Origin: an uncultured Clostridia bacterium
Lineage (GTDB): Bacteria > Bacillota > Clostridia > TANB77 > CAG-508
NCBI GenBank assembly: GCA_934167175.1
Contig: CAKPKF010000005.1
Span: forward strand, 4,667-68,666
Reading direction: 5' to 3'
DNA length: 64,000 nt
Shown: piece by piece, positions 38,418-47,501 of the stretch
Layout of the letters: the number at the start of each line of letters is the position of its first letter
Numbering within the stretch: the stretch's first letter is position 1
The notes under the pieces: model-generated
Told to the model about the DNA's origin: nothing
Database searches by the model: none
Seen by the model: only the letters and a program-made list of their open reading frames with translations
Position numbers and translations under genes: made by a program

Positions 38418-39316
38418 TAAAACATACGTAATCTTTTTAATTGGTGCAATTCTTTAAACAATCTATTTAAAAGATCTTTTCTAAGGACTAAAGCATCTCT
38501 GTATTCGGATAGTACAGTTACACAATTATCCATAGTTTCACCAGTTCTTAATAGTACGCGAACTCCCTCAGAATAATATTCTCTATTTTGTTTAAATTTT
38601 GCTCTATGACATTTATTGTAATATTTTTCGACTAATTCTAGACGTTTTATTTCATCTTTTAGATATTTTATATAATCATAAGTACAACTGATTTCATAAG
38701 CGGTATCATCAATAACTACTTTAATAAGTGCTTTTAAAATAGGCTTGCTTATTTTTCCATGTTTTTCATCATCTATTAAAATCTTTATTGTATCTGTTAT
38801 ATCAACATGAGATTTATATTGTCTTTTACTAACAATGGCATCATAAGTGTCAGCAACACGAATTATTTTTCCCTCAAGAGGAATATCTTTTCCTTTAAGA
38901 CCTTCAGGATATCCAGAACCATCTAATGCTTCGTGATGGTATAATGGACCAGCTATATATTTACGTAACTGCAAATCATTTCTGCACATTTTTGCTCCAA
39001 TAGTAGTGTGAGTTTTCATTATTTCATATTCTTCATCTGTAAGCTGATCTCTTTTTTGTAGTATTTTGGCAGGAATAAATAATTTTCCAATATCATGAAG
39101 ATATGCGCAAATTGTACAATAAACAATAAATTCTTTTGGCAAATGCATATACTCGCATATTCTACATGTTACATTGGCAACATTTTCACAATGTTTTCTA
39201 GTGTATACATCTAGATTATCAAGCATGTTTAATTGATATCTCATACTACCTGTTAAGTCATAAGCATTTAAATTGGTTTTTTTATAGAAATCTAATTCTT
39301 CATTTTTTCCAAACAT
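38417..39316 (-). CDS. HD-GYP-domain protein (c-di-GMP phosphodiesterase-like)
   Basis: 299 aa from the ATG at 39316, which has TAGGAGA eight bases upstream; the in-frame ATG at 39334 precedes that site. The HD-GYP core is complete: CENVANVTCR, YLHDIGKLFIPAKIL, MKTHTTIGAKM, HHEALDGSGYPEGLKG, and RVADTYDAIVSKRQY. The C-terminal ~110 residues are helical and basic, of unknown role. HD-GYP enzymes hydrolyse cyclic-di-GMP or related dinucleotides. No receiver or sensor domain is fused. Confidence 0.85.
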   Translation of the reverse strand: MFGKNEELDFYKKTNLNAYDLTGSMRYQLNMLDNLDVYTRKHCENVANVTCRICEYMHLPKEFIVYCTICAYLHDIGKLFIPAKILQKRDQLTDEEYEIMKTHTTIGAKMCRNDLQLRKYIAGPLYHHEALDGSGYPEGLKGKDIPLEGKIIRVADTYDAIVSKRQYKSHVDITDTIKILIDDEKHGKISKPILKALIKVVIDDTAYEISCTYDYIKYLKDEIKRLELVEKYYNKCHRAKFKQNREYYSEGVRVLLRTGETMDNCVTVLSEYRDALVLRKDLLNRLFKELHQLKRLRMF

Positions 39317-39500
39317 AATAAATCTCCTAATCATTAGTATATTTATATAATATCATTAAAGAAAAATAAAAGCAATAGTGAATAAAAGGAAAAATTTATC
39401 GAAAAAAAATAAAAAGAGAAAAATATATAGAAAAAAAAGCATATATATGATATAAAATATAATATATACGGTTTTGAGTATAGTGTAAAAGGAGGTAACA

Positions 39501-40013
39501 ATGGACAAAATAAAAACATTAATAGATGAAAAAACACTAGAAAAAAGAATAGAAGAATTAGCAATGCAAATAGAAAAAGATTATAAAGGAAAAGAATTAG
39601 TTTTTTTAGGAATACTAAAAGGCTCTGTAATGTTTATGACAGAATTGGCTAAAAAAATTAAAAGTAATGTAGAATTTGAATTTATGGAGGTTTCTAGCTA
39701 TTCTGGAACAGAGAGTACTGGAAGAATTAAAGTTAGCAAAGATATAAGAGATTCAATAGAGGGAAAAGATGTTATAATTGTAGAAGATATAATTGATACA
39801 GGTCGAACACTTACATATTTAGTAGAATATTTAAAAGATAAAAAGCCAAATAGTTTAAAAATAGCTACTATGTTGTCAAAAGAAGCAAGAAGAGAAAAAT
39901 TTGTTAAAGTTGATTACATAGGTTTTGAAATAGAAGATAAATTTGTTATAGGATATGGATTAGACTATGATGAAAAATATAGAAATTTACATTATATAGG
40001 TTATATAGAGTAA
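39501..40013 (+). CDS. hpt: Hypoxanthine phosphoribosyltransferase
   Basis: 170 aa, normal length. Motifs are FLGILKGSVMFM, SSYSGTESTGRIKV (flexible loop), the PRPP-binding DVIIVEDIIDTGRTLTYL, and the base-binding VGYGLDYDE-type region (IGYGLDYDEKYRNL). It salvages hypoxanthine and guanine to IMP and GMP. The ribosome site is AAAGGAGG. In many Firmicutes hpt lies between tilS and ftsH; here it is separate, before a dGTPase-like gene, both touching purine nucleotide metabolism. Confidence 0.94.
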   Translation: MDKIKTLIDEKTLEKRIEELAMQIEKDYKGKELVFLGILKGSVMFMTELAKKIKSNVEFEFMEVSSYSGTESTGRIKVSKDIRDSIEGKDVIIVEDIIDTGRTLTYLVEYLKDKKPNSLKIATMLSKEARREKFVKVDYIGFEIEDKFVIGYGLDYDEKYRNLHYIGYIE

Positions 40014-40052
40014 AAATGTATAAATTGAAATTTAAGAAAATTTGGTGATTAC

Positions 40053-41651
40053 ATGGAGATAAAAAAAGGAAATTTAACAATAAAATTGGAAGAAGATAAA
40101 GGAAAAATGCTAAAAGAGATTAAAGAACTTGATAAATTATTAAGTATATTAGAAAAAAATCCACAACAATGTATTTTGGCAGGAAAAACACAATTTATTG
40201 GTAAAGAAGGAAAAGGAAATAGATCTAGATATGAGCATTCCGAGAATATAAATAACATAGCTAGTGAAATAATTGACCAAATATATGATAGAGTAGTTCC
40301 AGAAAATATAAAAAAAGAAGAATTTTATAAATTAAATTTGCAGATAGCAAAAAAATATACCTATATCATAAGTAAGACTCATGATATAGGCCATACGCCA
40401 TATGGACATTTGGGAGAAAGAGTATTAAATGAATTTGTAAGTACACAGAAAATTTCAGCAGAAGATACAAGAAAAATAATGAAAAAAAGAAGAAAAATAT
40501 TCGGAAAAGAATATGAAAAAAGACAAGGACATACGGAAAATTATAAAGGGAATATAAGTTTTGAACATAATGAGAAAAGTGCAGAAATAGCATATAATAT
40601 TCTTAAAAATTCAAATGTCGATTTGAATAATATAAATGTAGATAGAATAATAAAGGGGATTTTAGCACATAGCACAAGTAGAGTAAAAGAAGATATAGTA
40701 CCGAATGATATTGTTATACAAGCAGTAAGGCGAACCGATAAAATAGAATATATAAATAAAGATTTAGAAGAAATAAAAAAGTATATTAATACAGAATCTA
40801 TAGAAAATGATGAAGTAAAGAATTTTATTAATAAACCAATAAAAAATAGAGTTGAATATGTAATAAATGGAATTGTTGACGGCGCAATAAAAAATGGAAA
40901 AATAGATGATAAAATACCAGAATTAAAATTATTGAAAAAATCGGATAAATTAAAATCGGATGTAATATTATTCATGGGAAGAAATGGAAAACAAGGTTTA
41001 ATAATAGATGAAAATTCAGAGCGAATATCATTAATGATGAAAAGAATATTGAAGTATTATATGAATAATATTGAAGAAACTCAGTCAAATAAATTTAGGT
41101 TAGTACATCCAATAAATAAAGAATCAGAAAAGAATAATCAAAAAATAGAAATTAAGTTAAATGAATTAGATGAAACTGATATAGAAAAAGTAATAACCTT
41201 TATGTGTAATATGGATGACAATCAGTTAAAACAAATATATATGCGTTTAGTGAGACAAAGAATTACACATGGTAAAGGAAGTGGTGTTGAACCTATATCA
41301 AAAAAAGAGATAGAAAAAATAAAAAAGAAAAATGTATCTAAAAGAGTAATTAAAATGCAACAAAAGATGATGGAAGAAGATGATGAAGCAATTCCATATA
41401 CAAGAACAGAATGTATAAATATATTAAAAAGCGAAAATGAAAAATTTTTCAATGAAAGATTAACAGAAGAAGGAAGAAACAAAGTAAGAAAAACAGCCAA
41501 AAAACATAAAAAAGAAAATGAAATCGATAAAAAATTAATTGAATTGATGAAAGTAGCAGATAGAAAAAGAGCAGAAATAAAAGAAGGAGAACTTTCAGTG
41601 TCAGAAAAAACTAAATTTAGAAAAATGGCAAAAGAAATTGATCAAAGATAA
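40053..41651 (+). CDS. dGTPase-like HD-domain protein
   Basis: 532 aa. HD metal-site motifs are in order: GNRSRYEHSENINNIA, KTHDIGHTPYGHLGERVLN, FEHNEKSAEIAYNIL and AVRRTDKIEYINKDLEEI. This is the arrangement of deoxyguanosinetriphosphate triphosphohydrolases (R..H...HD...E..D). The C-terminal half is Lys/Glu-rich and helical, longer than simple dgt proteins. It would hydrolyse dNTPs or a related nucleotide. The start is ATG 40053 with only a weak GGTGA nearby. A lone gene after hpt, followed by a terminator-like stem. Confidence 0.72.
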   Translation: MEIKKGNLTIKLEEDKGKMLKEIKELDKLLSILEKNPQQCILAGKTQFIGKEGKGNRSRYEHSENINNIASEIIDQIYDRVVPENIKKEEFYKLNLQIAKKYTYIISKTHDIGHTPYGHLGERVLNEFVSTQKISAEDTRKIMKKRRKIFGKEYEKRQGHTENYKGNISFEHNEKSAEIAYNILKNSNVDLNNINVDRIIKGILAHSTSRVKEDIVPNDIVIQAVRRTDKIEYINKDLEEIKKYINTESIENDEVKNFINKPIKNRVEYVINGIVDGAIKNGKIDDKIPELKLLKKSDKLKSDVILFMGRNGKQGLIIDENSERISLMMKRILKYYMNNIEETQSNKFRLVHPINKESEKNNQKIEIKLNELDETDIEKVITFMCNMDDNQLKQIYMRLVRQRITHGKGSGVEPISKKEIEKIKKKNVSKRVIKMQQKMMEEDDEAIPYTRTECINILKSENEKFFNERLTEEGRNKVRKTAKKHKKENEIDKKLIELMKVADRKRAEIKEGELSVSEKTKFRKMAKEIDQR

Positions 41652-41664
41652 TATTAAATATAAA

Positions 41665-41702
41665 AATAACAAGTTTTCAAAAAATGAAAATTTGTTATTA
41701 TT
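41665..41702 (+). terminator. Terminator-like stem after the dGTPase-like gene
   Basis: AATAACAAGTTTTC pairs imperfectly with GAAAATTTGTTATT. A/T-only stem, moderate support. Confidence 0.5.
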
Positions 41703-41835
41703 AATGAATAAAACAAAAAATATTTATAAATTTAATGTAATGATATAAGTTGTTTTATTATATGAAGAAAAAATAACAAAAGAGTATAAGAAAAATAATA
41801 TACAAAATATAAAATAGCGAAAAGGATGGTACATA

Positions 41836-44800
41836 ATGTATTTAAAAAGATTAGAGTTACAAGGATTTAAATCATTTGCAGATAAAACGGTATTAGAGTT
41901 TAGACCAGGAATTACAAGTGTTATTGGACCAAACGGTTCAGGAAAAAGTAATATTTCAGATAGTATTAGATGGGTATTAGGTGAGCAAAGCATGAAGTCA
42001 CTAAGAGGAGCTAAGTCAGAAGATATTATTTTTGCTGGAACTCAAAATAGAAAGTCACTAGGATTTGCAGAGGCATCAATTATAATAGATAATTCAGATG
42101 GTAAATTGCCAATAGAATTTTCAGAAGTAACAGTTACAAGAAAAATATATAGAAGTGGGGAATCTGGATATTTTATAAATAAAGCCCCATGTAGATTAAA
42201 AGATATTTTAGAACTATTTATGGATACAGGTATAGGAAAAGACGGGTATTCTATAATAGGTCAAGGAAAGATAGACGAAATATTAAGTAATAAATCTGAA
42301 GATAGAAGACACATATTTGAAGAAGCATCTGGAATTGTAAAATACAGAGTAAGAAAGGCAGAGTCTGAAAAAAAATTAGAACATACAAAATTAAATCTAT
42401 TAAGAATAAATGATATTTTAGCGGAAATAGAAAATAACATAGAGCCATTAAAAATTCAATCAGAAAAAGCAAAAAAATTCTTAGATTTAAGAGAAGAATT
42501 AAAAAGCATAGAAATTGGTTTATTTATGACTAATATAGAATTGTATAAAGAAAAATTAGAAAAAATAGTAATGGATGAAGATATATTAAAATCTCAAAAT
42601 GAAGATGCAGAAAAAAAACAAGAAGAAATAAAATCAATAAAAGAAAAATTAAAATCAGAAATAGATAATATAACTGAAAATATTGAGCAAATACAAAATA
42701 TAGGATTTGAAAGCCAGAAAGATATAGAAAAATTAAATTCTCAAATAAGTGTTGCAAAAGAAAGGATTACGAATAATAAAGAGAATTTTACAAGATATTC
42801 TAATGAAATAGAAGAAATAAAATTAAGAATAAATGATTTAAAAGAAGAAGAAAAACAAAAATTAGAGAAGAAAGAAAGGCTTACTCAGAATAAAGAAAAA
42901 TTTGTAAAAGAATTAGAAGAAAAAGAAAAAGAAATGAATGAATTATCATCAAAATTAACAAGCAAAGAGTTAGAAATAGAAGATAAAAAGAAAAATGTAG
43001 AAAACAAAATCGATAAAAAATATGAAATACAATCAGACATAAATGCTAGTAATATAAATAACGAAAATTTAGTAAAAAGAGATAAATTAATAAATGAAGA
43101 ATTGCAATCAACAATTTCGGAAGTAGATAGTATAAGAATAACAAAAGAAGAAATATCAAAAGAATTTTATGAAATAGAATCTAATAAAAATAAAATAGAA
43201 AAAGAACTAGAAAAAGCAACAGAAAATAAAAATAATTGCGTGAAAAAAATAAAAGACTATGAAGATGAGATAAATAGAAAGTCTCAGGAATTAAGAATTA
43301 AAGATGCTAGATGCAAATTTTTAATAGAAACAGAAAAAGAAAAGGAAGGATATATAAGAAGTGTAAAATCTTTACTTATAGATTGCGAAAAAGATGAGAA
43401 TCTGAGAAAAGGAGTGCATGGAGTATTAGCAAATTTAATAACAGTGCCCAAACAATATGAAACTGCTATAGAAATGTGTTTAGGTTCTGCATTACAAAAC
43501 ATAGTTACAGATAATGAAGAAGTTGCAAAAAAATTAATAGAACATCTAAGACAAAATAAATTAGGCAGAGCCTCTTTTTTGCCAATATCTTCAATAAAAT
43601 CAAATAAAACAGAAAAAATACCTAAAGGTACAAATGGAATAATAGGGATAGCGGCAAATTTAATAAAAACAGATAAAAAATATGAACAAATAATTTATAA
43701 TTTATTAGGTAGAACTATTATTGTTGAAAATATGGATGATGCAATAAATTTCTCAAGACAAAATAAAAATATGTTTAGAATAGTGACAATAAAAGGAGAT
43801 ATAATAAATCAATCTGGAGGAATAACTGGAGGTTCTGTTGCAAATAAAACTGTAAACATTTTAGGTAGAAGCCGAGAAATACAAAGTTTAGAAAAAGAAT
43901 TAAGTGAATTAAAAAGTACAATAAAAAATATAGAAATAGAAAAGGAAAAATATACAGAAAGCATAAAATCAATATTAGAAAATGTAGAAATACTAGAAAA
44001 AAAATCACAAAGTATAGAGATAAATTACGCTACTGAAAAACAAAAACTATTGTCAATAGAAGAAAATTTAAATAAAGAAGAAATAAAAATAGAAAAATTG
44101 AAGAATGATAAAGAAAAAATACAATTACAGATAAAAGACAATATAGATAAGAAAAAAGAATTGGAAAAAGAAGAAGAAAACATAGCAAAAGAAATAGAAA
44201 TAATTAATAATGAAATTGAAGAGTTTGCTAAATTAAATAAAGACAACCAAAAATATATAGATGATTTAAATACTGATATAACAAATTTAAGAATATCTGT
44301 ATCTTCTTTTGATGAAAGTGAAGCTTCTATAGAAGAAATTTCACAAAGAATAAAACAAGAAATTCAAAACAATGAGTTAAATATAAAAAATAAAGAAGAT
44401 GGAAAAAATGACATAATACAAAATAATTTTAATTTAGAAGAAGAAATTAGAACAACTAACGAGAAAATAGAAAAAATAAAATATGAAGTAGAAAATAGTG
44501 GAACAAAAATAGGAGAATTAAAAAATTCTAGAATACAAAAAAATGAAAAATTAAATAGTATAGAAGAAGAAATATCAAGTCAATTTAAAGTAATTGAAGA
44601 TTTAAAAGAACAAATTGTAAAAATAGAAGTAAAGAAAACAAAAATAGAACAAGACTTAGAAGATATAATAAATAAAATGTGGGACGAATATGAGTTAACA
44701 CCAAATACCCAAGTAGAATATAAAAAACCAGAAAATATACAAACAACACAAAAAGAAGTTAATTATTTAAGAACACAAATTAAAGATTTAGGAAGCATAA

Positions 44801-45378
44801 ATATAGATTCTATAGAAGAATATAAGCAAACAAAAGAAAGATATGACTTTATGTGTGAACAAAGATTAGATTTAGAAAATACAAGCAATAAATTAAGAAA
44901 AATAATAAACGATATGACATCTACGATGAAAGAGCAATTTAAACAACAATTTGAAATAATAAATAAGAACTTTGGTGAAGTATTTGCAGAACTGTTTGGT
45001 GGAGGAAAAGCAGAACTTATATTAACAGATGAAGAAAATATATTAGAATGTGGAATAGATATAAGGGTTCAACCACCTGGTAAAAAATTGCAAAATATGA
45101 TGCTTTTATCTGGAGGAGAAAAGGCTTTTACTGCTATAGCTTTATTATTTGCAATATTAAAAATAAATCCATCACCATTCTGTGTACTAGATGAAATAGA
45201 AGCAGCATTAGATGATGTTAATGTATACAGATTTGCAGAATACTTGAAAAAATTCACAAAAGAGACGCAATTTTTAGTAATAACACATAGAAAAGGCACA
45301 ATGGAAGCTGCAGATACAGTATATGGTATTACAATGCAAGAAAATGGTATAAGTAAAATGTTATCGATTCGAGTATAA
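41836..45378 (+). CDS. smc: Chromosome segregation protein SMC
   Basis: 1,180 aa, standard length. N-terminal Walker A GPNGSGKSN; long coiled coils (residues ~170-510 and ~670-1020, rich in Glu/Lys); a hinge near residues 520-650 (GVHGVLANLI, LGRASFLPIS, GGSVANKT); C-terminal signature LLSGGEKAFTAIAL; and Walker B FCVLDEIEAALDD. It organises and segregates the chromosome with ScpAB. ftsY, a common neighbour, is not present; a tRNA-Lys follows. Confidence 0.97.
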   Translation: MYLKRLELQGFKSFADKTVLEFRPGITSVIGPNGSGKSNISDSIRWVLGEQSMKSLRGAKSEDIIFAGTQNRKSLGFAEASIIIDNSDGKLPIEFSEVTVTRKIYRSGESGYFINKAPCRLKDILELFMDTGIGKDGYSIIGQGKIDEILSNKSEDRRHIFEEASGIVKYRVRKAESEKKLEHTKLNLLRINDILAEIENNIEPLKIQSEKAKKFLDLREELKSIEIGLFMTNIELYKEKLEKIVMDEDILKSQNEDAEKKQEEIKSIKEKLKSEIDNITENIEQIQNIGFESQKDIEKLNSQISVAKERITNNKENFTRYSNEIEEIKLRINDLKEEEKQKLEKKERLTQNKEKFVKELEEKEKEMNELSSKLTSKELEIEDKKKNVENKIDKKYEIQSDINASNINNENLVKRDKLINEELQSTISEVDSIRITKEEISKEFYEIESNKNKIEKELEKATENKNNCVKKIKDYEDEINRKSQELRIKDARCKFLIETEKEKEGYIRSVKSLLIDCEKDENLRKGVHGVLANLITVPKQYETAIEMCLGSALQNIVTDNEEVAKKLIEHLRQNKLGRASFLPISSIKSNKTEKIPKGTNGIIGIAANLIKTDKKYEQIIYNLLGRTIIVENMDDAINFSRQNKNMFRIVTIKGDIINQSGGITGGSVANKTVNILGRSREIQSLEKELSELKSTIKNIEIEKEKYTESIKSILENVEILEKKSQSIEINYATEKQKLLSIEENLNKEEIKIEKLKNDKEKIQLQIKDNIDKKKELEKEEENIAKEIEIINNEIEEFAKLNKDNQKYIDDLNTDITNLRISVSSFDESEASIEEISQRIKQEIQNNELNIKNKEDGKNDIIQNNFNLEEEIRTTNEKIEKIKYEVENSGTKIGELKNSRIQKNEKLNSIEEEISSQFKVIEDLKEQIVKIEVKKTKIEQDLEDIINKMWDEYELTPNTQVEYKKPENIQTTQKEVNYLRTQIKDLGSINIDSIEEYKQTKERYDFMCEQRLDLENTSNKLRKIINDMTSTMKEQFKQQFEIINKNFGEVFAELFGGGKAELILTDEENILECGIDIRVQPPGKKLQNMMLLSGGEKAFTAIALLFAILKINPSPFCVLDEIEAALDDVNVYRFAEYLKKFTKETQFLVITHRKGTMEAADTVYGITMQENGISKMLSIRV

Positions 45379-45385
45379 TATTAAT

Positions 45386-45426
45386 CAATGTGGTCAAGAT
45401 AATTAAAAGAAATTTTGACCACATTG
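45386..45426. other. Stem-loop after smc
   Basis: CAATGTGGTCAA (45386-45397) pairs perfectly with TTGACCACATTG (45415-45426). There is no T-run on the plus strand, so it is either an RNA-stabilising structure or an atypical terminator. Confidence 0.55.
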
Positions 45427-45438
45427 AAAAATTAACTA

Positions 45439-45467
45439 TTGACAAGTATATAAAAAAAGAATATAAT
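45439..45467 (+). promoter_or_regulatory. Consensus sigma-A promoter for tRNA-Lys
   Basis: Perfect TTGACA (45439-45444), a 17-bp spacer and perfect TATAAT (45462-45467), 13 bp before the tRNA. Confidence 0.92.
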
Positions 45468-45480
45468 GAATAAGTCAAAT

Positions 45481-45556
45481 GGGTTATTAGCTCAGTTGGT
45501 AGAGCAGCAGACTCTTAATCTGAAGGTCCGGGGTTCGACCCCCCGATGACCCACCA
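45481..45556 (+). tRNA. tRNA-Lys (anticodon CTT)
   Basis: 76 nt with encoded CCA. The acceptor GGGTTAT pairs with ATGACCC, with A as discriminator. The D-arm contains AGCTCAGTTGGTAGAGC. The anticodon loop CTCTTAA gives CTT, which reads AAG. The T-arm is CGGGG-TTCGACC-CCCCG. It is the only tRNA in the window; no tRNA-Arg or tRNA-Gly is present here. Confidence 0.95.
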
Positions 45557-45594
45557 AAGCATTGAATTATTTTTAATAGTTCAATGCTTTTTCT
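45556..45594 (+). terminator. Terminator after tRNA-Lys
   Basis: AAAGCATTGAA pairs with TTCAATGCTTT, followed by TT. It starts at the last base of the tRNA. Confidence 0.8.
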
Positions 45595-45698
45595 ATTAAA
45601 AATAATTTATTGTTTTAATTTATAAATTATATTGAAAAATATTATTTGTTAGATTATAATGTAAAATATTGATAAATACAAAAGAAAGGGGGAATTTT

Positions 45699-46667
45699 AT
45701 GTCAAAAGTAAAACAACTTTTTTTACTTTGTATACTTGTTATTTTTAGTATAATAAGTATATCTCCAATAAGTTTCGCCTCAGTAAAAGTAACAGATGAA
45801 AACTTAAAATCTGCACTACAAAAAATCGCAGATACAGCAAAAGCTCAAATAAATGTAGCAAATAACAAAATAACAATAACTTCATCAGAAGGTGTAACTT
45901 CAACAATAAATTATGATTTAACTAATAAACCTACATTTTGGTGTGAATTTGAAGCAAAACAAGGAATGAATTATGATGAATTTGAAGAAAAATCATCTGA
46001 AGGTTTGTCAACAATGTTGGGCTATGCAGCTGTAGCTAATGTCGAGGGGACAGAGATAGAAGATGCTATGACTTATTTCGGGTTATGCCTAATTGGAGGA
46101 GCAATGTCAAATGGTAAGGAAACTAAATATGTAGTATATGATGATACTGCAGGAGAAGAAGCTCCAACATCTAATGGAGTAAAAGCAATAAAAAAATCTG
46201 AATTTGGAAATTATGTAATGGAATATGTAAATGCATTATATGAGGCAAAAAGTACTTTTAATGATTCAGAATATTTAAATACTTTTGAACTTTCATCTGA
46301 AAAAAAAGATACAACAGATACATCTTGTAAAATAGTAACAACACTAACAGTTAATGTTGATGCAGATTTTACTAAAATTAAGGAATTAATAAAAGAAAAT
46401 AAATCTACTGGAGATGGAAATGGAGCCAGTGAGAACAATGGTAGCGAAAACGCATGGACATCCAATGGAGCACAAAGCAATAATTTATCAAGTAGTAATA
46501 ATAGCACTAATGTAAAGAAAACATCAAATACAAAGAGTTTACCTAAAACGGACTTACCAAAAGCAGGGAATAAAGATGCTATAATATTAATTGCTACAAT
46601 AATTGTATTTGTTGCTTTAGCAATAATTTTAGCATTAAAAAATAAAGATTATAAAGATGTAAAATAA
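45699..46667 (+). CDS. Secreted surface protein with sorting-like C-terminus
   Basis: 322 aa from ATG 45699, behind AAAGGGGGAA; the upstream in-frame ATG 45669 would lack a ribosome site. A signal peptide (residues ~1-28, ending ISFASVKV) is followed by an uncharacterised domain, a Gly/Asn/Ser-rich linker (GDGNGASENNGSENA) and a C-terminal tail SLPKTDLPKAGNKD. A hydrophobic helix and a short Lys-containing end complete it. The tail mimics an LPxTG sorting signal, with Asp instead of Gly and LPKAG just after. Wall or membrane display is likely; function unknown. Monocistronic with a terminator. Confidence 0.72.
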   Translation: MSKVKQLFLLCILVIFSIISISPISFASVKVTDENLKSALQKIADTAKAQINVANNKITITSSEGVTSTINYDLTNKPTFWCEFEAKQGMNYDEFEEKSSEGLSTMLGYAAVANVEGTEIEDAMTYFGLCLIGGAMSNGKETKYVVYDDTAGEEAPTSNGVKAIKKSEFGNYVMEYVNALYEAKSTFNDSEYLNTFELSSEKKDTTDTSCKIVTTLTVNVDADFTKIKELIKENKSTGDGNGASENNGSENAWTSNGAQSNNLSSSNNSTNVKKTSNTKSLPKTDLPKAGNKDAIILIATIIVFVALAIILALKNKDYKDVK

Positions 46668-46677
46668 AAAAGTATAT

Positions 46678-46720
46678 AAAAAACAATATAGATTTATTGA
46701 AAGATCTATATTGTTTTTTT
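46678..46720 (+). terminator. Terminator after the surface protein gene
   Basis: AAACAATATAGAT pairs with ATCTATATTGTTT, followed by a T-run. Confidence 0.85.
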
Positions 46721-46755
46721 GTGCTCAAAATTAATAAATATAAAAAAATTATTGA

Positions 46756-46790
46756 ATGTCACTTAGATGTCACTATTGTTATTTTATAAT
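46756..46790 (+). promoter_or_regulatory. Direct-repeat operator and -10 of the ABC/two-component operon
   Basis: ATGTCACT occurs at 46756-46763 and again at 46767-46774, an 11-bp period typical of OmpR-family dimers. TATAAT follows at 46785-46790 with no good -35, so the repeats lie where an activator would replace it. The response regulator encoded at 50137 is the obvious candidate. Confidence 0.6.
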
Positions 46791-46819
46791 ATGACAGAGA
46801 AAAGAAAGGAGATTTTTAT

Positions 46820-47498
46820 ATGGAAATATTAAGAGTGGAAAATCTATGTAAACAGTATGGTAAAGGGGATAATGTAGTAAACGCACTAAAAAATGTATCA
46901 TTTAGCGTAGAAAAAGGAGAATTTGTAGCAATAGTGGGAGCGTCACGGAAGTGGAAAATCAACATTATTACATTTAATAGGAGGAGTTGACAGACCAACA
47001 AGTGGCAAAGTTTTTATAGATGGAAAGGACATTTATAAGTTTAATGATGATCAACTTGCAATTTTTAGAAGGAGGCAAGTTGGATTGATATATCAATTTT
47101 ATAATTTGATACCAATACTAAATGTAGAAGAAAATATAACATTACCGTTAAAATTAGACAATAGAGAAGTAAGTACGCAAAAATTAAATGAAATTATAAA
47201 AACTTTAGGATTAGAAAAAAGAAGAAAACACTTACCAAATGAACTATCAGGAGGGCAACAGCAAAGAACATCTATTGCAAGAAGTATGATTACAAGTCCT
47301 GCAATAATCTTAGCTGATGAGCCAACAGGAAATTTAGATTCAAAATCCAGTGACGAAATTGTTGAATTATTAAAAAAATCAAATAGAGATTATAAACAAA
47401 CTATAATAATGATTACACATAATTTAGAAATAGCAAAAGAAGCAGATAGAATTATAAAAATTGAAGATGGTAAATTGGTAGAGGAAGGAATGTGGTAA
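46820..47498 (+). CDS. ABC transporter ATPase (MacB/BceA type), read through a CGG +1 shift
   Basis: 225 aa when C46946 is skipped. Walker A GASGSGKST spans the shift site itself. The Q-loop region (IYQFYNLIP), signature LSGGQQQRTSIAR, Walker B IILADEPTGNLD and the H-loop (MITHNLE) follow. Without the shift the protein ends 14 codons later inside the P-loop region and would be inactive. The start is ATG 46820 behind AAAGGAG. It is translated 3 bp before the FtsX-type permease, so the pair is an exporter of the antimicrobial-peptide or antibiotic-resistance type. Confidence 0.87.
46946..46949 (+). other. CGG +1 frameshift site in the ABC ATPase Walker A (CGGA, Gly)
   Basis: Zero frame GCG TCA CGG AAG TGG; skipping C46946 gives GCG TCA GGA AGT GGA AAA TCA (A-S-G-S-G-K-S), the P-loop. 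Zero-frame stop TGA at 46988. Confidence 0.9.
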
Positions 47499-47501
47499 AA
47501 T

